Below are positions 35,512-46,296 of a DNA stretch of 64,000 nucleotides, in pieces. The DNA is from Neoscytalidium dimidiatum (lineage: Eukaryota; Ascomycota; Dothideomycetes; Botryosphaeriales; Botryosphaeriaceae): NCBI GenBank assembly GCA_037367355.1, contig CM074700.1, positions 2,666,001-2,730,000 of the forward strand. Reading direction: 5' to 3'. The translations under genes and the position numbers were made by a program. Below the pieces are notes generated by a model. It worked only from the letters and a program-made list of their open reading frames with translations, was not told where the DNA came from and did no database searches. Each line of letters begins with the position of its first letter. The first letter of the stretch is position 1.

Positions 35512-36557
35512 ATGTCGTACACAAACTGCCGTTTCTACGAGGAGAAGTACCCGGAGGTGGAGAGTTTCGTCATGGTGAATGTGAAGCAGGTGCGCAAGCC
35601 CGGCCATCCATTTCCCGCGCAAAATCGCACGCTGACCTGGTTTGCAGATTGCCGAAATGGGCGCGTACGTGAAGCTGCTTGAGTACGACAACATCGACGG
35701 CATGATCCTGCTTAGCGAACTCTCGAGACGTCGTATCCGTAGTATCCAGAAACTTATCCGCGTTGGCCGTAACGAGGTCGTTGTCGTGCTTAGGGTGGAC
35801 AAGGAGAAGGGTGAGTGCGCACCAGCTGCGCACAGATGAAGTGTGGCGTGTTGACCGGATCACAGGCTATATCGACCTTTCCAAGCGTCGCGTGTCCCCT
35901 GAGGATATTGTCAAGTGTGAGGAACGCTACAACAAGAGCAAGATGGTCCACTCGATCATGCGCCACGTCGCCGAGAAGACCCGCACGCCGCTTGAGGAAC
36001 TGTACCAGACCATCGGCTGGCCGCTCAACAAGAAGTACGGCCACTCGCTCGACGCGTTCAAGCTCTCCATCACCAATCCCGACGTCTGGTCTGAGATTCA
36101 GTTCCCCAACGAGGCTGCTAAGACCGAGCTCCTGTCCTACATTGGCAAGCGTCTTACCCCTCAGCCGACCAAGGTCCGCGCCGACATTGAGGTTACGTGC
36201 TTTGGTTATGAGGGTATTGATGCCGTCAAGGATGCGCTGCGCAAGGCCGAGGCGCGCAACACTCCCGACAACTCTGTCAAGGTCAGACTTGTATCACCGC
36301 CGCTGTACGTCTTGACTAGCCAGTGCCTGGACAAGAGCGCCGGTATTGCCAACTTGGAGCAGGCAATTGAGGAGGTTACCAAGTGCATCACTGGCTATGA
36401 TGGAGGTAGCTGCAGAGTCAAGATGGCACCTAAGGCTGTCACTGAGAGCGACGACGCAGAGCTGCAAGCTCTTATGGACCAGAGAGAGCGAGAGAACCAG
36501 CAGGTCAGCGGTGACGAGGATGAGAGTGAGAGCGACGAGGGCGAGATTCATAGCTAA
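35512..36557 (+). CDS. SUI2: Translation initiation factor eIF2 alpha
   Basis: Exons are 35512-35589, 35648-35810 and 35866-36557, giving 310 residues. It is the regulatory subunit of eIF2, which brings Met-tRNAi to the 40S ribosome. The S1 domain contains the kinase target [13 protein letters not shown], whose first Ser after the Leu is residue 52 counting Met (Ser51 in the usual numbering). The helical domain ([20 protein letters not shown]) and the C-terminal alpha-beta domain follow. The tail is acidic ([16 protein letters not shown]). Introns of 58 and 55 nt interrupt the S1 domain. The phosphorylation site is intact, so Gcn2-type control should apply. Confidence 0.97.
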
Positions 36558-37177
36558 GCGGCTTGCGGAAAAGGGAAGGTTTGATTTTGGACACTTTTGC
36601 ATGACATGACGGCTTTCTTAGTCATGAGGATGCTGCAGCATTTCAGATCAGGAATCGCTCGGAAGCAGGAAAAAATGGAACCAAAAATTGGGACGAGATA
36701 GAACGGAGTTAGGCTGCTTCTGTGTGTGGGGCAGCAGAGCGGCAAAAAATAACCAATATACCTATTTTGATTGTGCTTTGGCTGTGGCAGGTGTCGTGCG
36801 AGGGTAGATCGCCTCCAATTGAGGAGGTAGGGCGGCTCTCCGCGCTCGGCATAAAGTGTTTGATAGAGGGAGACATTGTTCTGATAGGCGCGCACAGCCC
36901 TTCGGCGCGATCCGAGACGGCGGGCCTTGCTGCACACGTCACGCGTCGATATCGACCGCCAGGCCAAGGAGCTATGGCCGCCCCGCATATGCACCCGCGT
37001 ATCCAACTCTGCCCACTTTTTTCTTCCTCAAAGAGACCTTCCTCCAGCGAACCCATTGACATTCAGCTCCGTGTTGCACGGAGTCGCTGGACGCAGAGAT
37101 TGTCTGCGACGGAACTTTGCAAGACAAAACTATCCCGACCGCCTAGGTAAAGCTCGACGATCGCGCCGTTAGCCGCC
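36558..37177. promoter_or_regulatory. Intergenic, 3' of eIF2alpha and promoter of TRP channel gene
   Basis: 620 bp between two plus-strand genes. Open frames on the minus strand (up to 150 codons) have no recognisable features. The last 150 bp are a plausible leader with C/T-rich parts. Confidence 0.5.
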
Positions 37178-39312
37178 ATGGTTCGTTGGGGTCGGCTCTT
37201 CAACATCGACAAGAGCCGGCGCGACCGGCCTCGCGTTCGCGATGAGATGCGCGCCTGTAAGTCCTGAAGCTTCGTTCGAGTGCCCTCTCATATCTCACTC
37301 CTCCACAGTGCTCCCCACTCGCAGGGACGACGTGCCTCCCTCGCCTATTCCAGCCAAGGAAGTCACCAAAATCGCCCTTCGGCTCAAGCACCAGATTGAG
37401 GTCGTGGTTCCTTGCGAGATCGAAGAGAATCTGGTCACCCGTGCCCACAGTCATATCATTACTCCGTCCGTGGTCAAGCTGGCCGCTTCCGCTGGTGGTG
37501 AGGAGTACAAAGCTTGTGTTGTCTACTGCTTGCTGGTCGTGAAGAAATGGTTCCGGAGACAGGCGATTATCGAGTTGTGGGATTCCGATTTGCACGATGT
37601 CCGTGCCGTGGCTTGTGAAGTCATTGCAAAACGCATGTGAGTTTGGTATCTATAACAAGTATATAGCTGGTTGGGCGCTAACGGTCAATAGCATAGAGAG
37701 CGAGGAGGACATGCCTTACTTGCTCGAAGATGTCCTACTCAAACGTTACTCCATTGTAGTCGACGGCGAGGAGACGATGCCCGCCAATGTCGTCGAGCGG
37801 GCCGTCGATCTGCATGCATTGCGCATCATCGGCTCTTCCGGCTATCAGAAGTGCATCAGCCACCTGTGGCGAGGTTGGCTGGTGCAGGATGATGAAGATC
37901 CCTCCCGATTCATCGACTGGAAGCAGAAAGGCAACACCGACTACTGGGCTCATCTAGATCCCGACCGGATGCGCGTGCCTGCGTACCAGAACGCTCTTCA
38001 GATCCTCATCTCTGTCGTTTATTTGGCCCTTTACACGGGCGCCATCAACACCATTAATCCTGATGGTGATCTTGATGTGGTAGAAGGTCTATTGTATGTC
38101 TTCACTGCTGGGTTTATGTTCGACGAAATGGCCAAGTTCTGGAAAGTGGGTCGCTATTACATTGGCTTTTGGAACGTATTCAATAGCACTCTGTATGCGC
38201 TCCTCACGATTTCATTCATTACCCGCATGATTGCTCTCGGACACGACCTCGACTCAGAACCACGTATCCGCTATAATACTCTGAGCTATAACTTTTTGGC
38301 GTTCAGCGCACCGATGTTCTGGATGCGCCTTCTGCTCTACCTGGATACCTTCCGCTTCTTTGGAGCCATGCTCGTGGTCCTGAAGGTCATGATGAAGGAA
38401 TCTCTTATCTTCTTCGCCCTGCTTTTGGTCATTCTCATTGGATTCTTCCAGGCTTTCATCGGAATGGACCAGGTTGACTCGAAAATCACAGCCTTTTCTT
38501 TCATCACCCAGGCAATGTTAAACGCCATCATGCAGTCCCCTGAGTTCGAGGGATTTGAACGCTTTGCCCCTCCATTCGGCCTAATTCTGTACTACTTGTT
38601 CACGTTTGTTGTCATGGTTGGTGAGTATTTCGTCTCAGATCTCTTTGAGGCCATGCGCTAACTTGTACACAAGTGTTGCTCAATATTCTCATTGCCCTGT
38701 ACAACAGCGCTTACGAGGATATCACTGACAATGCCATCGACGAGTACATGGCTCTGGTATGTTACTGACCGAATCTGTTGAGATAATTCTGTAATTCTAA
38801 TTTGTGATCATAGCTTTCTCAAAAGACGATGCAATTCGTCCGAGCGCCCGATGAGAATGTTTTCATTGCTCGTGAGTGCTACTATTTCCCGCGCCGATCT
38901 TCGGAGCCGCGGATTGTCTATGCTTGAGCTAACCTGTGAAGCTTTCAACTTGATCGAGCTCTTCCTGATTATCATTCCCTTCGAATGGTGGTTGGATGAA
39001 AAGCGCTATGGCCGTCTCAATGACTACGTCATGGGTATCATTTATTCACCGCTGCTGTTGATCACTGCGGCCATCGAGACCTACGAAGCTCACAAGGTCC
39101 GGGACAACCGCAAGCGCGGCGAAGAAGACGACGATACCATCGAGGAGTGGGAAGAGCTAGCCGGCGAAGTTGATTTCGAGTCCGAAGGCTGGGCGAAGAA
39201 GTGTGAGGAAGTCGCGCCGGAGATCGGAGTGGAGCAAGCCGTGGTGGAGGTCAGGCAGCTGAGGAGAGAGATCACGGAACTCCGTGAGATGGTGAGCTCC
39301 ATGATTCAGTGA
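37178..39312 (+). CDS. Vacuolar TRP-type cation channel, Yvc1-like
   Basis: Six exons: 37178-37256, 37309-37636, 37692-38620, 38674-38756, 38814-38871 and 38942-39312, giving 615 residues. Yvc1 releases Ca2+ from the vacuole on osmotic or oxidative stress. The N-terminal region is cytosolic. Helices run from ALQILISVVYLALYTG through WNVFNSTLYALLTISFITRM and FFALLLVILIGFFQAFIGM, and the pore segment is around FSFITQAMLNAIMQSPEFEGFE. The last helix, LLNILIALYNSAYEDI, is typical of fungal TRP channels. After it come FNLIELFLIIIPFEWWLDE, a Glu-rich tail and a short coiled coil. The introns ending at 38673 and 38941 use AAG acceptors after perfect gctaac branch sites; the CAG/TAG readings break the conserved frame. 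Confidence 0.92.
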
Positions 39313-42300
39313 GAGTGGAAGGCACTGGAGAAGGCTTTGGAGAAGGCTTCTGACCTTCTTGCGTTCCTTTTCTCCACTTGCTCTACATTCTCGGTAAGTT
39401 CCGACGGCTTCGGCCATCGCAGCCACCATCCGGGCCACGTATAACACGTTCGTCGCAAGTGCTAGTGTTGATATGGAGTCTTCGTCGGCCGGCTCGGCAT
39501 TCTGTGGAGTTTCGCTCTTTCTTTGCGCTGTCCGTACTTCATTTCTACGAGTGGTTTTTCTTATCTCGTGAAAGGGCTTTGCAGCATTGATCGCAATTCT
39601 CGTTCATGTTTCAGTCGCCTTGTGACTCCCTCTTCTGATCATCCCAAGTTTTGTGTCCCTACTTCTAGAGCTGGCTCGCTAGTAATACCAAAAACCTGAC
39701 TTACGCTTGGCCGTGCTCCTGAAGCTTATGCTGTGAAAGTGGCTCCTGTTTTTCTTAATGCTTGTTTGGATTTTATGTGGATGTTTTCATCCCCACACGA
39801 TTACGTTGTGTATATCACCGTCGGTGATTCCGTCGTGATAATCGACGTAGGGCTAGCTCTGCTGGGTAACAGCGCGGCAAGGGGCAAGGGGTAGAGCATG
39901 GCCTGACCTGTCTGAAGAAAGCAGTTGAAGAAATTGACGCTTCGAAGGAGCTCCAAACCCAACGGCGCTCAGCCCCGAAAAGAAGCTCAGGCTACTATCG
40001 CGTAAGCGAATCGTCTTTTTTGTTCAAGCGAATTTCTTTCATGTGATCTCGGTTAGGTTTTTGGGTGGCTGACGCGGAAGGCTATCGTCTAGAGTAGAGG
40101 AGATGGTGTGTGTTGAACGCCAAGTTGAATCCAGAAAAGAGTGTTGCCGAGCGGAGCAGGCTTTAGCTGTTTGAGATCTAACGCACGCACGTCGCGGCGG
40201 TCGGATTGCAGGAGGATACTTTATTAACGAGGCTGTACGATGAAGGATTCGCTTCCCCAGAAGTACCGGCTGGCGTGACATTGTTCATGGTGGTGAAGAA
40301 GCGCTTACCGCACGGGACTGGATGACGGACTTGGTGAAGCTGGAAGCCTTGAAGGAGCGGGGTAGCGGCGGATCCTTTCGAAATCGTATGAGCAGAGCAA
40401 CTTTGGGTGTGTCGAGTCTAACGATTGGAATGTATGGCGAGAGCGCATTGGCATGTGGAGGTAGGCGGGAGCGGGGAGACGGGGGAACTCGGGATGGCTA
40501 CAGTTTGGGGATTGGCGAGCGAGGTGGTGCGGCGCCCACACAAGTGGCGGTCCAAGGCAGATAAGCATGGCCCTAAGCTTTTTCGATCGACGCGCATCGA
40601 GATGATCAACGCAGGGAGCCGCCGTGACAGGCCGCAGGCAATGAAAACGCCCGGGGAGATACCCAGCCAGGTACAAGATCTGGTGAGCTCCGTTGGTGTA
40701 GTCCTGGCAATCCGGAAAGGATGCGCCTCCACACAGCACCATTCTTACTCGAAAAAGCCTCGTCGTACGACATAGAGTCCGTCTCCGCCTACAGCGTAAT
40801 ATCGCAGGCGCTCTGATCGGTCAGTCAAAGTTTAGTCTTTTACTCGCGGATCAGCCACCACACAAAATAGGTATCAGAACGCCGCGACAAGTGTCCATTC
40901 GGTGGCCTGAGCATGTCCCCGCATTGCGCACCCGGGCGATGCCGTGCGAAGCAGCCACCGGCGCCCCTTAAACTTTTGGTAACAGTCCGCGGGCGGGTGG
41001 GCAAGGATGTTCGCAGTGGGAGGGGCGCCGAACAGAGAGATGGCGATTGGTGGCAGGGCGGGCCGGATGCTCAGCTCGAAAGCCACAGGCAGCTAAGAAA
41101 TGCTCCGAGCGTCCGACTCCCGTGACGGCGCGTTGGAGAAGAGCGACCGTCGATGATCTATCCGCGCGGCTTTGGGAGTGGCGACATACCCGCGGTAGCG
41201 GCTGTCGGGCGTGCATCGTGTAGCACATGATCCGTGTGAAGATGTTTGGTGCTGATCGCGGCCGCGATCATTTGTTTCGTCTGCAGATCTCTACTTTGGG
41301 CAGTCCCGTAATCCTGGTGGCAATGGGTGGTGATGAGTGCTCGTATCTGGCAGTGAGCAGCGCGCCCTTTTCAGCGCTTAGTGGGACCCCTCGACGAATA
41401 GGGTGGTTGGCGTTATTCAATGATTTTTATTTTGGGCATGGCAGCGATCAAACAGCAATTTCATAGCTGACTAGCGCAACCAGTGATGAAACTCTTTCCA
41501 GAAGGTCCTGGATCGGAAAATAGAGCTCGGAGAATTGTGGATGGATAAGTCGTTCTGATGATTGCACGTGGATCAAGACGAGGCTCCAGTACTTCTTCGA
41601 GAAGTGAGGTCATACTGCCCTCACACGTGTGATGGCTCGACAACTCGGCATCTGGGGGGAGGTCCAGACTCCCCATCCATGGCGCAGAATGTGGATAAGG
41701 GTCTTCAATTACCAGGTATGAGCGAAATTCGTGGCGAGAGTTGCGTTGACAAATGGCAACGGAGCAAAGCCGGCAGCGCGCTGGAGGCCAACGGACGGGC
41801 CCCGGCCCGGGGTCCGGCAGGGTTCAATGCCTTCCAGGCGCTGATCTAGATCTGCGCTACCAAGTAGTGCACCTTCACGGCGCCCAGCAGAGGACTTCCT
41901 AGTGAACACATCGGCATCCGGGGCATCGGTCTCGCCTCTGCCACGTAACCTCGTGCCCTGGTGCCTGGTGCCTGAATACTCGCGCCTGTGGAACGCTTGC
42001 ACGGCGTCTGCCCATCCCCGCGCGCCGGAACCTTCGCCGGAGTCTTCACCGTCGCCGTCGCCGTCGCCGCCGCCATCGCCGCCGCTCATGTCAGCACTCC
42101 CACCTCTGTCTTCCTCATCCACTATCGCAGCCAAGGTCCAATCGCGCGCATTCCCGTCAGCGCCATTGCCTGGTGAGACGCCCGCTCCGCCGCTGTGCCT
42201 GCATCGCCCTACGTCTCGATCTGCTGCACCTTGCACTGAACTTCGCACCTGCTACGTGCCCGCTCCTGGGCTACTCATCGATGCCATGACTCGCTCCCAG

Positions 42301-42705
42301 ATAGCATTATGATGACAGTCACCGCAGTGTGGACGACGCGCGGACGTCCGTCCAAAATGGGTCGGCAGAGCGCTCTCAGCCGCAAAAACCTGCGCACCGG
42401 CTCCATCCTTAGGCTCCAAAGGCGTGCAGATCAGCACTCAGGAACCAGACGGCTCTGGAAAAGGGTCCGCTGACGCTAGCGGATCTGTCCAGTCGCGAGG
42501 CGGCAGCCCGACGAACCACGGACTGCTACAGCTAGCCTTCACGCTACCAACGCCAAAACACCGACCGCTCAACCTAGCTCATCCTGGTCTTAGGAGCTGC
42601 TCGAGATGCCTGAGCATATAGATTTCGCTCCTCCTCTCCGCAGTGCATCGCCGTGCAGTGTCTTGCCGAGCAGTTCTGCCCAGTCATTCCTTCTCTGCAT
42701 TCATC
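39313..42705. other. Long gene-poor stretch
   Basis: 3.4 kb with no supportable gene. Frames of up to 179 codons exist (for example 41709-42248 on minus and 41902-42312 on plus), but they are each other's shadows over a GC-rich trinucleotide tract near 42025-42090. None shows a domain, splice-linked exon or start context I trust. The final 100 bp before 42706 are C/T-rich and act as the promoter and leader of the seven-TM gene. Confidence 0.45.
42046..42087. repeat. CCGTCG/CCGCCG microsatellite
   Basis: A run of GTCGCC and CCGCCA-type hexamers (ccgtcgccgtcgccgtcgcc, then gccgccatcgccgccgct). It is not inside a convincing gene. It creates long chance open frames on both strands. Confidence 0.7.
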
Positions 42706-44157
42706 ATGATCACTCTCTTGGCTCCTGGCTTCAAAAGCCAGCCCGTCACTCAGGATGACATGAACCTCGCCAGTCTGGCCTGGGGGTTTACCTTGGGCTT
42801 TGGCTTCCTCACCACCTGGACCGCTATTAAGCAGACCCGTCATGTCTCTAAACTCCACGGTGCCAGCAGGCTCAACTCGCCTTACATCTGGATGATCTGG
42901 CTCGAAATCTCTGTCTGCCTCGCCTTCAGTATCATTTGCTGGCTACACCTCCGAGGCATGATCCCACCAAGGTAAGCTGGTACTCCACCCTCCTTTTGCC
43001 GTGAACCTGCTAACTGATGGAACAGTTTTGCATTCTACTTTTGTATTCGTATGCTGCCCGTCGCGCACGCAAACTTTCGGCCTCGCTAACACCCAACCCA
43101 GTGACCACATGGGCTCTCCAGGTCCAGTTTCTGCTGCAAATTATCATCAACAGAGTGTCGGTGCTGCTCGTGAACCGTAGGAAGGCGCTTCGCCTGAAGA
43201 TCGCCGTTGCTATTCTCATCACAGCGATCAACATCTCTGTTTACTGCATCTGGATTCCTTCTCGACTGCAGGTGTCAGAAAAGTACATCCATCTGAATGA
43301 GGTCTGGGATCGCTGCGAAAAGGTCATTTACCTGCTTGTCGATGCCGCCCTCAACTGGTACTTCATTCGCATCGTCCAGAAGAACTTGGTCCGCCAGGGC
43401 CTAAAGAAGTACGAGTCCCTCGTCAAGTTCAATATTTACATCATCGGCTTCTCTCTCAGCATGGACGTTCTCATCATCAGTAAGTCTCTCAAACCAGCGC
43501 GCCACTTCAATCTTCACTAACGACCTGCTAGGCATGATGTCCCTGAAAAACTCTTTCGTTTACATGCAGTTCCACCCTCTTGCCTACATCGTCAAGCTTA
43601 AGATTGAAATGTCTATGGCCGATCTCATCGCCACCGTCTCTCGCTCCAGCTCCAACACTGGAGGCTTCGAGTACAACCGCGGCTTCAGCGACCGCCCCGG
43701 AGCTGCGTCAGGTGGCAAGTCCGCCGCGGCCACCGTCAACACCTTTGGGGCCCGCAGCCACTCGTCCACCAGCTCGGACGTCGACGACCTCAAGAAGAAG
43801 CACCACGACAGCAGCAGCAACTACCCCGAAGACAAGGATGACATGGAGCTCCGGGAGATCATGCGCAGCGGCGGCGTGGGCATACCGACGCAGAAGGACC
43901 TCCATAGTGCCGGCATGACCGACATGGACGACCACATCTACACGCCCAGGGAGGTGCCACTCGTTGTGCACCAGCAGCAGGAGATCTCGGTCGAGGTGGA
44001 GAACGTGTCGTCGCCCGCTTCCGGCGCGCCCAGCTTGGGCGAAGATAGCGACACCCGGCCGCTGCGCACCATGAGCACGGCCATGCCCGGCGTGAGGCAG
44101 AAGAACGGCTTCGGCATGCACACCAAGGTCTGGGGCGGATCTCGTGGGGATGACTGA
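42706..44157 (+). CDS. Seven-TM integral membrane protein of unknown function
   Basis: Four exons: 42706-42971, 43026-43048 (23 nt), 43102-43479 and 43532-44157, giving 430 residues. The microexon is needed to read PPSFAFYFCILTTWALQVQ without a break. Seven hydrophobic segments are seen: LAWGFTLGFGFLTTW, MIWLEISVCLAFSIICWL, FYFCILTTWALQVQFLL, IAVAILITAINISVYCIWI, VIYLLVDAALNWYFIRI, IIGFSLSMDVLII and FVYMQFHPLAYIVK. The ~190-residue tail is hydrophilic and Ser/Asp-rich. The sequence matches a widespread Pezizomycotina family I know only as hypothetical integral membrane proteins. A receptor role would fit the topology but is not shown. The ATG at 42706 is the first in frame; the frame continues upstream only from a GTG. 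Confidence 0.85.
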
Positions 44158-45300
44158 AGAAAGCTAATCTTTTCCTCCTTCGTTGAGCATCTGATACCCC
44201 ATTGGCCACTTTACGGTCCTTACCTATTCCTACTATTTCCTTTTATTTCTTTTTATAATGTATATAGACCCTGATTAGATTGGCCAGGTGTTCGTATTAA
44301 GCTGAAAAAAAAAAAAACGGCATATAACCTTTAGTATTGAAATAAACCTCTCCGTGGAGAATTCTAGGCATTACTAGTGGGTTGAAGGACGATGTGGACT
44401 CTTAATTTCCGCCGCGGCCACGATGAGGCGCGCCGCGAGCCGATGGTGCAACTGGGGATCTGGCACCATGCGTGTCACATCGCCAGGCTTGCGACGGGGG
44501 AAACCGGGGCCTCTGCTTATGCACGGTCGATTATGCTCGTCTTCCGGCGGCGGGGTGGGTTCAAGACGGTGGCGGTGCGCAATAGGCTCGGACGCTCGGG
44601 TTCTGCGGGCCGCATCGGGCGATAGTGTGCGGCCTACCTTGTTGGAGCAAAACCTCGTAAGCACTTGTATTCGTTGTTGTTCTCTGTCTCTGGAAGAGAG
44701 CGGAGGAGCTAAACTACCCAGCGGCGCTAGCGCCGCGCTAAGCGCACCTGCCATAACATACCTGCTGGAGAAGAACATGGGCAGTTTCCGCTACATGCGG
44801 CTGCGAATGCTTGTATGAGTTATTTGTGAGTAGTTTGAGCACGTAGTCCAAGATACGATGACTCAGTACTATGCTCTACGGGTTTTGAATGGGAGAGACC
44901 GATTCGTGTTGAGTTGCATATTCCGCGAGGTTTCGCATATGGCGATTTATAGGGAGGAGGGACTACTGTTGCATCATGTAACACAATTTCCATTATTTGT
45001 AGCCGAAGGCTGTCTTCATATCGTGCCTTGAGTGAGTAAGCCTTTGTTTCTGGGTTGGGGTGATGTTGTTATCTATGGTTGTTGCAGACCGCTCATACCG
45101 TCTCTACTATCGTTGCATGCTGGCGCGTGGGTTTTGTTCACCTCATGGAAACAACCCAAGAAAACCAGGACAGTGAGCCAAGAAATTCTGTGGCTCTTCG
45201 AGAGGTGTACCGAAGCAGTTCGCATTAGAGATTCCCCCAAGGCCGAAGCGAAGGACTACACCAAGTGGCGCACAACGAAGCCAAAACACCAAGCTCTCTC
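44158..45300. other. Intergenic, nothing recognised
   Basis: 1.1 kb downstream of the seven-TM gene. An A-run of about 12 lies near 44307. Small open frames show no family features. It may include part of the disrupted element described at 45301-46193. Confidence 0.45.
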
Positions 45301-46193
45301 ACAGTAAAAGGCAGCGACAACTGGAGATTGTGGGCTCAAGCGCAGTGATATAGAACACAGGTGCGGGCAGAATCAAATGAGGCGGCTGGCATGGAGAGAG
45401 AAGATCATCATTTGCTATTGAATAGGGGATCAAAGACAGGATATATTACAGAACTTCACGGCACTCAGGTTTTATAGATCCCCCAGCGAGGCGTTTGAGT
45501 TCCTCGCTGGGTCTGCTCTCCTATGGGAAGGCCAGAGCCACATCATAGTCGAACAGAGCCCGGACTCTGCCCGAAGGCAAAGCCACTCCCACCCAGGACA
45601 TTGAAAGTGCGTCCTTGACACTCGGCCTCCCGGTCACCATGCGCTCGACCCTTCTCCGCGAAGGCCGAACAGGTGGCGGTTCTCACCATGAGGTAAGAGT
45701 GAAGCCTGGGACCACAACACCAGGATCAAGTCTCGAGTGCGTTGTCACCAGTTAACACCGGAGAGTGTGGTATGAAGAGAAAAAGGAAAAAAGCAGATTA
45801 GAGGAGGGTGGAGGGGGTATATATAGGGTAAGGGAGGAGGCTGGCTGCAGCTGATCAAGCCTGGCACGAGGTGCACGGACCGGGCCATGTGAATGCCGTG
45901 CTGGCACAACGTGCTTCTATGCCGGGCCAAAGTGCTGCAATGACGTCGACTTTTCCGTTCCGGGCACTAGCCTCATATCAGTTGCGGGCGATGGCCCGTG
46001 CTCCTGCGCATGCTCACTCAAAGAGGCAGGCTCGGCCGGGGCTTCTTGCTTTCTCTTGACCCGTGCCTGCCTTCTTCCTGCCTTCTAACTAAGCAACTGT
46101 GCGGGGAAGCTACTCTTGGTCGGCTGTAGCAAGAGCTAGTGTGCTTGCTTCGCAGCGCACGTCTAGTCTACGCCGCCAAGCGTAGCTTTTACA
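45301..46193 (-). mobile_element. Candidate LTR retroelement fragment (LTR plus primer-binding site)
   Basis: Read on the minus strand, 46193-45751 behaves like an LTR: it begins TGTAAAAGC, carries TATATATA at 45825-45818 followed by a pyrimidine-rich run (cccctccaccctcctc), and ends GTTAAC. Directly abutting is TGGTGACAACGCACTCGAG from 45750. It starts with TGG (complement of a tRNA CCA end), as a primer-binding site should. About 450 bp of possible internal leader follows, with the hairpin at 45482-45511. No gag/pol frame and no second LTR were found, so this would be a truncated copy. The LTR ends in AAC rather than ACA, which weakens the call. Confidence 0.42.
45482..45511. repeat. Perfect 10-bp hairpin
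   Basis: CCCAGCGAGG and its exact complement CCTCGCTGGG flank a 10-nt loop. The stem is GC-rich and should be stable in DNA or RNA. Just beside it on the minus strand is a TATA-like word (gatctataaaa). Confidence 0.85.
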
Positions 46194-46296
46194 GACAAGC
46201 TTTTGCGAGCCAGGTTCGAATATTTTATTTACAACTCTGCTCAGAGTCTTTGAAAAAAAGTATCTACACGAAATGCTAATGTCTCATCTGCACGCT

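Noticed and set aside
41709..42312. Overlapping 179- and 136-codon frames on opposite strands
   Set aside because: Both are produced by the CCG/TCG repeat; no start context, splice partner or family resemblance.
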